From: Candidatus Saccharimonadota bacterium
GTDB taxonomy: Bacteria; Patescibacteriota; Saccharimonadia; Saccharimonadales; Saccharimonadaceae
DNA length: 11,750 nucleotides
Direction of reading: 5' to 3'
NCBI GenBank assembly: GCA_017511405.1
Contig: JAFWKB010000005.1
Span: 1 to 11,750, forward strand
Every line of letters starts with the position of its first letter. Positions within the stretch are counted from its first letter, which is position 1. A model generated the notes under the pieces. That model saw nothing but the letters and a program-made list of their open reading frames with translations, was not told where the DNA came from and made no database searches. Of the stretch, positions 7,181-11,750 are shown piece by piece. The position numbers were made by a program, and so were the translations under genes.

Positions 7181-7203
7181 GAAACGTAATTTTTGTGTAA
7201 AAA

Positions 7204-8598
7204 CTAGCCATAAATCGCCTCCTTTATTTGGTCAATTTGGTCCCGAAGCTGCAAATTTGTTTTTTGATCGTTTTCAATCTTCTTTATCCCGTTCATAACT
7301 GTTGTATGGTCTTTTACTCCGACCTCCGGTGCAATCTTAGTTGTGGACATCCCTAGCTCCTTCGATAAAAGATACATGGCGACCTGCCGCGCAGTCTTAA
7401 TGTTGGCAACCCGGCTTTTTCCAGTCATCTCCACCACTGTTAACCCATAATACTTTGCCACTTTTTCCACCACTTGCCGCGCCGTTACACTCCGTGTTCT
7501 TCGCGCCACCGAACCAGAAACATATCCCTCATTAATAATCTCGAGCGGCGTCATCCCTTTAATTTCCGCCGTAACCATAATTTTCTGAAACTCGCCCTCG
7601 AGTTCGCGCACATTCGTCTTTACATTCTCCGCAATATATTCAATCGCCGCGTCCTCAATTTCTTGTCCCATATATTCCGCCTTAGCTTTGAGAATCGCGC
7701 ATCTATCCTCAAAACCAGGGAAGGAAATATCATATGCTCCAGCACTCTCCAACCTCGAGCTAAGTCTAACATCAAGTGTTTTTATTTGCTTCGGCAATCT
7801 ATCGCAAGTAATAATAATCTGTTTATTGGCCTGATGTAAGTCGTTAAAAATATTAAAAAACTCTTCCTGACTTCTATCCTTTCCCATAATCATCTGGAAA
7901 TCATCAATTATTAATACGTCTAGCTTTTGATATTTTTTTACAAAATCATCCCCTTTGTTTGCTCTAATCGAATTAATAAACTCCGAATAAAAATGATTCA
8001 TTGTAATATATAACAATTTACAGTTCGGATTATTTTCGATAATCGCATTTCCAATCCCTTGCACCAAGTGTGTTTTTCCAAGACCTGGTCCACCGTAAAG
8101 GAAAAATGGATTATATTTTCCACCCGGATCTTTTACGATAAGCTTCGCAACCCCGGCCGCTAACTCATTATTGCTCCCGACCACAAAATTATCCAAGGTA
8201 TATTTCGAATTAAGCCCTGTGGAAATCTTTTGACTTGGCGCTGAAGACGTAAAACGTTTTACGAGGTCTCTCGTTGATGCTACCCGTCCGCCCCCACCGA
8301 GTCTTACTCCGTCATCACTTTTTACCTCTCTCGAAGTTGTCTTAGTTTTGGTATTCGCCTTAACTTTAAAGTCAATCTGATTAACCTCGATATGGTTATT
8401 TCTAAAGGCATCAATTATCATCTCTCGATATTTTGACTCGAGCTGTTTCGCAAGAAAAACATTAGGAGTCCCTATCGTAGCGACCCCCTCCTTTTTATCT
8501 AAGGAGACTAGAGTAATATCCCTAAACCAAGTCTTAAAAGAGTTTTCTGGGATTTTCCTCTGAATTTCAGCCAGCACATTCTGGAACACATCAAACAT
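7204..8598 (-). CDS. dnaA: Chromosomal replication initiator DnaA
   Basis: 464 residues from the chosen start. Domain I is at about 1-80 (FQNVLAEIQRKIPENSFKTWF), a linker with a Gly-rich stretch at about 81-125, the AAA+ domain III at about 130-345, and domain IV at about 365-464. Walker A is GGPGLGKTH (169-177) and Walker B LIIDDFQ (229-235). The DNA-binding signature VKDHTTVMNGIKKIE is present (428-442), and R396 aligns with the minor-groove Arg399 of E. coli. The frame stays open 21 codons further upstream, but the likely -10 (8632-8637) lies inside that extension. The MFDVFQ start is therefore chosen, as in other DnaA proteins. AAGGAGG is present but 15 bases from the ATG, which is a long spacing. 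dnaN follows after the origin spacer. Confidence 0.97.
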   Translation of the reverse strand: MFDVFQNVLAEIQRKIPENSFKTWFRDITLVSLDKKEGVATIGTPNVFLAKQLESKYREMIIDAFRNNHIEVNQIDFKVKANTKTKTTSREVKSDDGVRLGGGGRVASTRDLVKRFTSSAPSQKISTGLNSKYTLDNFVVGSNNELAAGVAKLIVKDPGGKYNPFFLYGGPGLGKTHLVQGIGNAIIENNPNCKLLYITMNHFYSEFINSIRANKGDDFVKKYQKLDVLIIDDFQMIMGKDRSQEEFFNIFNDLHQANKQIIITCDRLPKQIKTLDVRLSSRLESAGAYDISFPGFEDRCAILKAKAEYMGQEIEDAAIEYIAENVKTNVRELEGEFQKIMVTAEIKGMTPLEIINEGYVSGSVARRTRSVTARQVVEKVAKYYGLTVVEMTGKSRVANIKTARQVAMYLLSKELGMSTTKIAPEVGVKDHTTVMNGIKKIENDQKTNLQLRDQIDQIKEAIYG

Positions 8599-8631
8599 TT
8601 TTATTTTTTTCGACCTCCTTAAACTACTTTT

Positions 8632-8660
8632 ATTATACCTTACTGCGCAAAAGTTTTCCA
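8632..8660 (-). promoter_or_regulatory. dnaA promoter with a DnaA box over the -35
   Basis: On the minus strand the -10 is an exact TATAAT (8637-8632). Seventeen bases upstream is TGGAAA (8660-8655), a 4 of 6 match to TTGACA. The -35 lies inside the DnaA box 8654-8662. Expected transcription start is near 8625, giving a leader of about 27 bases with AAGGAGG. Binding of DnaA to the box should block this promoter, the familiar form of dnaA autoregulation. Confidence 0.7.
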
Positions 8661-8662
8661 CA
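8654..8662 (+). promoter_or_regulatory. DnaA box TTTTCCACA in the dnaA promoter
   Basis: An exact match to the box type used elsewhere in this origin, overlapping the predicted dnaA -35. Confidence 0.75.
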
Positions 8663-8721
8663 GCTTTATAAGGGAAAACGAGTTATTTTATAATATGAAC
8701 AGTCAATAACAGGGGTGGGAG

Positions 8722-8730
8722 TTTTCCACT
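8722..8730 (+). promoter_or_regulatory. Near-consensus DnaA box TTTTCCACT
   Basis: One mismatch (last base) from TTTTCCACA, in the middle of the dnaA-rpmH spacer. Confidence 0.5.
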
Positions 8731-8753
8731 TTTACATAGTCTACCTGTTTACA

Positions 8754-8783
8754 TGTGGAAAACTTCTTGATTTATGTGGAAAA
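8754..8783 (-). promoter_or_regulatory. Two exact DnaA boxes 21 bp apart at the rpmH promoter
   Basis: TGTGGAAAA on the plus strand at 8754-8762 and 8775-8783, which is TTTTCCACA on minus. The 21-base spacing is two helical turns, so both sites face the same side of the DNA. The second box sits between the -35 and -10 of the rpmH promoter. Confidence 0.8.
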
Positions 8784-8795
8784 CTGCGATATAAT
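8767..8795 (+). promoter_or_regulatory. rpmH promoter
   Basis: TTGATT at 8767-8772, 17 bases, then exact TATAAT at 8790-8795. Expected start is near 8802, leaving a leader of about 34 bases before ATG 8836. A DnaA box fills the spacer. Confidence 0.75.
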
Positions 8796-8835
8796 AAACC
8801 AAATATTTCAACAATTTATACAGGATTTTTGTTTT

Positions 8836-8973
8836 ATGCCAAAACGTACTTATCAGCCGCATAAACGTCAGAGGAAAGTTGAGCACGGCTTCATGAAAAG
8901 AAATGCTAACCACACCGGTCGTCTCGTCCTTAAGCGTCGCCGCCTTAAAGGCCGCAAGCGTCTCGCTATCTAG
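8836..8973 (+). CDS. rpmH: Large ribosomal subunit protein bL34
   Basis: 45 residues, highly basic, the normal bL34 length. MPKRTYQPHKRQRKVEHGF and GRLVLKRRRLKGRKRLAI correspond to the TFQPSxxKRKRxHGF and GRxVLxxRRxKGRxRL blocks of the family. A longer frame from an ATG at 8755 is rejected because it would start upstream of the promoter. AGGA at 8822-8825 is a modest ribosome site. This is the first gene of the conserved rpmH-rnpA-yidC-jag order next to the origin. No yidD gene lies between rnpA and yidC. Confidence 0.97.
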   Translation: MPKRTYQPHKRQRKVEHGFMKRNANHTGRLVLKRRRLKGRKRLAI

Positions 8974-8976
8974 CCC

Positions 8977-9000
8977 AAACCTCCCAGTCGGGAGGTTTTA
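8977..9000 (+). terminator. Hairpin after rpmH, probable terminator or attenuator
   Basis: AAACCTCCC (8977-8985) pairs with GGGAGGTTT (8990-8998) around the loop AGTC: a 9-bp perfect stem. The T-tract is short (TTTTA), so termination may be partial. The rnpA -10 follows within 6 bases. Confidence 0.65.
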
Positions 9001-9009
9001 TGGTATAAT
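9001..9009 (+). promoter_or_regulatory. Extended -10 promoter of rnpA
   Basis: TGGTATAAT at 9002-9009, within 9001-9009, matches the extended -10 form TGnTATAAT. No -35 is recognisable because that position falls in the preceding hairpin. Only six bases separate TATAAT from ATG 9016, so a transcript from here would be leaderless. Confidence 0.65.
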
Positions 9010-9015
9010 AAAAAT

Positions 9016-9357
9016 ATGCTATCAAAAGAGTATCGTTTTCATTCTCGTGGTGGTGTTAAGTTTACTTATCGCACCGGAAAAACTCTCCGCCGTCCAGATA
9101 TGAGTCTTGTTTTTGTCGATAACCCTAAAGGATATACCCGTTTTGCTGTTGTCGTATCTAAAAAAGTTCTCAAATCCGCCGTAGGAAGAAATCGTATTCG
9201 TCGCCGCGTCTACGAGGCGGTTCGTCTAAACTTAGATAATTTCAAAAAACCTCGTGACTACATTTTTGTTGTCTATGATTCAAAGATAAAAAATCTCCCC
9301 TTCTCTAAACTCCAAAGCTTAATCCGCTCTCTCTCGGAAGAAAGTATGCTACAATAA
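9016..9357 (+). CDS. rnpA: RNase P protein component
   Basis: 113 residues, the usual size. This small basic protein assists the catalytic RNA of RNase P in removing tRNA 5' leaders. The diagnostic RNR block is clear: KKVLKSAVGRNRIRRRVYEA (residues 50-69). FHSRGGVKFTYRTGKTLRR at the start and DYIFVVYDSKI near the C-terminus also fit the family. There is no Shine-Dalgarno sequence, and the ATG sits directly behind an extended -10. Readthrough from rpmH is possible through the weak hairpin. The 3' end contains a candidate promoter for yidC. Confidence 0.96.
   Translation: MLSKEYRFHSRGGVKFTYRTGKTLRRPDMSLVFVDNPKGYTRFAVVVSKKVLKSAVGRNRIRRRVYEAVRLNLDNFKKPRDYIFVVYDSKIKNLPFSKLQSLIRSLSEESMLQ
9347..9355 (+). 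promoter_or_regulatory. Candidate extended -10 of yidC inside the end of rnpA
   Basis: TGCTACAAT at 9347-9355 fits TGn plus a 5 of 6 -10 element and ends eight bases before ATG 9364. No -35 is visible, and there is no ribosome site near yidC. It would also give a leaderless message. The evidence is weaker than for the other two such sites. Confidence 0.45.
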
Positions 9358-9363
9358 ACTCAT

Positions 9364-10413
9364 ATGTTTCATCTAATTGACCTTATTATTGTCCAACCGA
9401 TTACTAACATCCTTTTCTTTATTTATAATTTCGTCGGTGATTTTGGTGTTGCAATTATTCTCTTCGTTGTTCTTGTCAAACTTCTCATGTGGCCTCTCGT
9501 TAAACGCCAACTCCATCAAACCAAGTTAATGAAAAAGCTCCAACCTGAGCTTGCCGAGATAAAAAAGAATTGCAAAGGGAATCGTCAACTAGAATCTCTC
9601 CAAACTATGGATCTCTACAAGAGATACAACGTCAAACCTTTCTCGTCTTTAGTTACCGTCTTAATTCAACTCCCGATTTTTATCGCTATCTTTGGTGCTA
9701 TCCGTATCATGGTTACTCCTCCGACCGTCGACAAAAATCTCGACCTTCGCGCCTACCCCTTCGTAAAAGAAGAGAATTCTCATGTTGCCGAGGTAATTAA
9801 CCTCCAAAATACCTACCTTGAAGAAAAATCGACCTATGACGAAAAAATGTCTGAAGAATCGCTCTCGGAGGAAGAAAAATCAAGCTTAGAAGCTCCTGTT
9901 TACCAATTCCATCCTCGCCTGTTTGGGGTAATTAATCTTGAGGTTAAACCTGGTTTTACGTCTAAGTCCGCCATCTTCATGCTCGTCTTGACGATTTTAT
10001 CAGCAATCTCTCAATTTCTTATTGCGAGACAACAACGTCCTTCCGGAAAGTCTAAGTCTAAATCATTCCGCCAAATCATGAAAGAAGCCGGGGAAGGGAA
10101 AGAACTCGACCAGGCCGAAATTAATGATATGTCCGCGGCTCAAATGTCTTACATGATGCCTATTATGTTACTCTTCATCATGATTAATCTTCCCGGCGCT
10201 ATCGTTCTTTACTACTTCCTTTCTAATGTCATTACGTTTATTCAACAGAAGATTGTCCTAGACAAAGCGGAAAAAGAAATGGAGATTTCCGCCGACAAAG
10301 CAATTCTAAAAGAACTTAAAAAGGTCGAAGAGGCCGAAATCATAGAAAACAAAAAAACAGGAACAAAAATTACTCGCATCTCCGCTAAAGATATTAAAAA
10401 GAAAAGGAGATAA
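9364..10413 (+). CDS. yidC: Membrane protein insertase YidC/Oxa1 family
   Basis: 349 residues. It inserts proteins into the cytoplasmic membrane, alone or with Sec. A hydrophobic N-terminus (about 5-22) has no lipobox. The family core begins with GVAIILFVVLVKLLMWPLVKRQ (28-49) and the charged hairpin QTKLMKKLQPELAEIKKNC, followed by further membrane segments near 95-116, 203-221, 263-279 and 279-297. LPIFIAIFGAIR and MPIMLLFIMINLPGAIVLYYFLSN are typical blocks. The conserved groove arginine (R366 in E. coli) is Lys here (K39), which keeps the positive charge. An acidic insertion (about 135-178) lies in an outer loop, and the C-terminal tail is strongly basic (KKKRR), consistent with ribosome contact. 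It follows rnpA by 6 bases. Confidence 0.95.
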   Translation: MFHLIDLIIVQPITNILFFIYNFVGDFGVAIILFVVLVKLLMWPLVKRQLHQTKLMKKLQPELAEIKKNCKGNRQLESLQTMDLYKRYNVKPFSSLVTVLIQLPIFIAIFGAIRIMVTPPTVDKNLDLRAYPFVKEENSHVAEVINLQNTYLEEKSTYDEKMSEESLSEEEKSSLEAPVYQFHPRLFGVINLEVKPGFTSKSAIFMLVLTILSAISQFLIARQQRPSGKSKSKSFRQIMKEAGEGKELDQAEINDMSAAQMSYMMPIMLLFIMINLPGAIVLYYFLSNVITFIQQKIVLDKAEKEMEISADKAILKELKKVEEAEIIENKKTGTKITRISAKDIKKKRR

Positions 10414-10418
10414 TAATC

Positions 10419-10880
10419 ATGAACCAAGATGAATCTATTCGCTATGCGACTAAATTTCTCGAAGACCTACTGTCGTTTTTCGGCATTAATGTAGCAGTCT
10501 ATTCTACGATAGACGACGAAGTTATTCAGCTCTCAGTCCCATCAACATCGATGAACTCACTTCTCATTGGTAAAAACGCAGAAAATCTCCGCTGCCTTCA
10601 ACACATCGTTTCTCAAAGTCTTATTTCTAACAATGCTGAGATAACTCGAGTAAATGTCGATATTGCCGACTACAAACGCCAACGCGCCGATCGTATCTCG
10701 GAACGTGCCGAAGGCTGGATTAAAAAAGTTCGCACCACCGGCGAGCCAATGACTGTTAATTTAAACGCTGCCGACCGTCGCGTTGTACATAAACTAGCCG
10801 AAGATTATTCCGATATCACGACTCATTCTGAAGGAGAGGGAAGAGATCGCGTCCTTATTATTTCTAAAATATCCGATTAA
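10419..10880 (+). CDS. jag: KH-R3H RNA-binding protein of the Jag/KhpB family
   Basis: 153 residues. It has a KH domain (about 23-83) with the loop IGKNAENLRCLQ, then an R3H domain (about 88-150) with R120-x3-H124 in NAADRRVVH and the THSEGEGRDRVLIIS block typical of Jag. The Jag_N domain found in Firmicutes members is absent, so the protein starts directly with the linker to KH. The KH loop reads G-K-N-A rather than the usual GxxG, so its RNA contact may be weakened. AAGGAGA at 10404-10410 gives a good start. It is last in the operon, 5 bases after yidC, and is followed by a strong terminator. The role is probably post-transcriptional control of envelope genes, by analogy. Confidence 0.93.
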   Translation: MNQDESIRYATKFLEDLLSFFGINVAVYSTIDDEVIQLSVPSTSMNSLLIGKNAENLRCLQHIVSQSLISNNAEITRVNVDIADYKRQRADRISERAEGWIKKVRTTGEPMTVNLNAADRRVVHKLAEDYSDITTHSEGEGRDRVLIISKISD

Positions 10881-10893
10881 ACCCTGAAGCTAA

Positions 10894-10923
10894 AAAAAAT
10901 AATCCCCGCAGGGATTATTTTTT
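10894..10923. terminator. Bidirectional intrinsic terminator between jag and the LCP gene
   Basis: A 13-bp stem, 10894-10906 with 10911-10923 around CGCA, has a GC core (CCC/GGG) and runs of A and T on the two flanks, so it gives a T-tract on both strands. On the minus strand it overlaps the stop codon of the LCP gene (10922-10924). Confidence 0.9.
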
Positions 10924-11750
10924 ATTCTTTTCCAACGATTATTATAAAGTCATACCCGTACCCAGAAATACCATTAGGTAGTTCACTTTCTGGCTTCATA
11001 ATCACACTATAATACTCTTCGAGAGCTTCCTTAGTCTCGGGTTTCTTACCTTCGCTCGTATCATAAATCTCAATCCTCTCGCTATAATCATAAGTTCCAA
11101 TCGGTGCGTCACCAATGTTATTAATCTTATATCCTTCTTCTTCTAATTTGGCTTGCTCTTGAGCTGCTGCACCTGGCTCACCACTACCGTTCAAGATTTC
11201 AATTTGAGCCCCCTCTCTCGCCGCTGGATTACTATTCAACATTGTCTTTACTAAATCTTGAATCTGTGTATAAACCCCAACGCCTGCACTTGGAACCACA
11301 TAGCTAATCCCATTTATCATTGCAGTAGTCATATAATAAGCGTCATCGCTAACAAGCGGAATCTGTCTAACGCTATCAAGATCAAATTCCTCCAAAAGAT
11401 GTAAGCCGGTCTTGATTTCGCTCATACTAAAGTTTGTTCTTACGTTATCGCCCAAGGCATTCACAATCCCCAAAATTTCTGTTAACCCGAGCCCCTTCTC
11501 GAGCAACCGGTCTTTAATGGCTATAATTAGCTTCTGTTGACTATTACCGCGCGTAAAATCGCCATGCTCGGTTCCGTGCCTGGCTCTCGCAAGCCCAAGC
11601 GCCTGTTCGCCATTAATCGTATACGGAACTCCGGCCTCAAACTTAGCATTTGTCCAACCATAGTCATCGATATCTTCATCAAGCGTCACGGTCACTCCGC
11701 CAAGTGTATCCACGATATTAACGAGTGAGCCCCAGTTTAGATGAATATAA
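10922..11750 (-). CDS. LytR-CpsA-Psr (LCP) family protein with LytR_C domain, N-terminus missing (partial)
   Basis: The frame stays open to the right edge; 275 residues are visible. A GTG at 11713 is not the start, because the LCP block YIHLNWGSLVNIVDTLGGVTV spans it. LCP enzymes transfer undecaprenyl-linked glycopolymers such as teichoic acids or capsule onto peptidoglycan outside the membrane. Key family features are the VDTLGGVTV strand, ARARHGTEHGDFTRGNSQQKLI with the conserved Arg residues and the DFxR-x-xQQ block, and a helical second half. From about residue 170 onward the sequence switches to the LytR_C domain (AQIEILNGSGEPGAA, then IEIYDTSEGKK). The N-terminal signal anchor would lie beyond the window. 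It is convergent with jag across the shared terminator. Confidence 0.92.
   Translation of the reverse strand, partial: YIHLNWGSLVNIVDTLGGVTVTLDEDIDDYGWTNAKFEAGVPYTINGEQALGLARARHGTEHGDFTRGNSQQKLIIAIKDRLLEKGLGLTEILGIVNALGDNVRTNFSMSEIKTGLHLLEEFDLDSVRQIPLVSDDAYYMTTAMINGISYVVPSAGVGVYTQIQDLVKTMLNSNPAAREGAQIEILNGSGEPGAAAQEQAKLEEEGYKINNIGDAPIGTYDYSERIEIYDTSEGKKPETKEALEEYYSVIMKPESELPNGISGYGYDFIIIVGKE

Larger units (their letters stand above)
6895..7203. other. oriC: oriC, dnaA-dnaN intergenic part (putative DNA unwinding element plus DnaA box array)
   Basis: A 309-base gap without a credible gene. From left to right it holds the dnaN ribosome site, an AT-rich tract (6928-6940), a run of TAG/TAA trinucleotides (6938-6955), GG, a DnaA box on the minus strand (6960-6968), a region with degenerate boxes (7011-7081), a pair of near-boxes 12 bases apart (7114, 7126), and a pair of exact TTTTCCACA boxes 12 bases apart (7160, 7172). 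An origin in the dnaA-dnaN spacer with unwinding next to dnaN matches the B. subtilis plan. The minus-strand open frame crossing this gap (7211-6909) is built from box sequence and is not taken as a gene. Confidence 0.85.
8599..8835. other. oriC: oriC, dnaA-rpmH intergenic part with divergent promoters and DnaA boxes
   Basis: A 237-base divergent spacer. It contains the dnaA ribosome site and -10, a DnaA box at 8654-8662, an AT-rich patch (8684-8695), a near-box TTTTCCACT at 8722-8730, two exact boxes on the minus strand 21 bases apart (8754 and 8775), the rpmH promoter, and another AT-rich stretch (8786-8820). It has no gene of its own. Together with 6895-7203 it makes a bipartite origin around dnaA. 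Confidence 0.75.

Noticed and set aside
6909..7211. 100-codon open frame on the minus strand between dnaA and dnaN
   Set aside because: It is composed largely of DnaA-box and AT-rich sequence, resembles no protein, and covers the predicted origin element.
8599..8661. Upstream ATG that would extend dnaA by 21 residues
   Set aside because: The extension spans the dnaA -10 and ribosome site and does not match the DnaA N-terminus.
8695..8709. Tiny frame after a TATAAT at 8689-8694
   Set aside because: Only four codons, with no -35; the AT-rich patch is more likely part of the origin.
8755..8835. Upstream ATG that would extend rpmH by 27 residues
   Set aside because: It begins in a DnaA box upstream of the promoter; L34 starts at MPKRTYQP.

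Overview
The window looks like the replication-origin region of a small-genome bacterium of the Candidate Phyla Radiation (Patescibacteria), most likely a Saccharibacteria (TM7) member. This assignment is inference. It rests on the compact dnaA-dnaN-recF / rpmH-rnpA-yidC-jag arrangement, the short Jag protein without its usual N-terminal domain, the neighbouring giant secreted murein hydrolase with PEGA-domain membrane proteins, and the use of TGA as a true stop. The TGA stop argues against Gracilibacteria and Absconditabacteria, which read TGA as glycine. No rRNA, tRNA, CRISPR array or insertion sequence was seen.

Layout. Positions 2-166 hold the 3' end of an unidentified gene with a Ser/Thr/Asn-rich tail. 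Positions 192-4781 (+ strand) are a cell-envelope cluster. It begins with a 948-residue exported multidomain peptidoglycan hydrolase under a near-consensus promoter. Three small single-pass membrane proteins follow at almost no spacing; the first and third are PEGA-domain paralogs and the middle one is an orphan. This cluster runs head-on into recF, and the last PEGA gene and recF overlap by 4 bases at their 3' ends. On the minus strand, dnaA (8598-7204), dnaN (6894-5788) and recF (5788-4778) form the replication-initiation cluster. On the plus strand, rpmH, rnpA, yidC and jag (8836-10880) form the usual L34 / RNase P protein / membrane insertase / RNA-binding cluster. It ends in a strong bidirectional terminator shared with a LytR-CpsA-Psr gene on the minus strand, which runs off the right edge.

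Origin. The two non-coding gaps flanking dnaA (6895-7203 and 8599-8835) both carry DnaA boxes of the form TTTTCCACA, so oriC appears bipartite as in Bacillus subtilis. Beside the dnaN-proximal box sits a run of TAG/TAA trinucleotides, a GG pair and an AT-rich tract. This is the arrangement of the DnaA-trio unwinding element and places the likely melting site at about 6928-6968. Boxes also overlap the predicted dnaA and rpmH promoters, which suggests DnaA control of both divergent operons.

Other points. The hydrolase gene, rnpA and yidC each have a promoter -10 only 6-8 bases before the ATG and no Shine-Dalgarno sequence, so leaderless transcripts are likely. dnaA, dnaN, jag and the orphan membrane gene do have Shine-Dalgarno sequences. 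The hydrolase carries a C-terminal beta-lactamase-like domain that seems to have lost its catalytic residues. The plus strand appears C-rich over G on both sides of the origin, so no obvious GC-skew switch is visible here.
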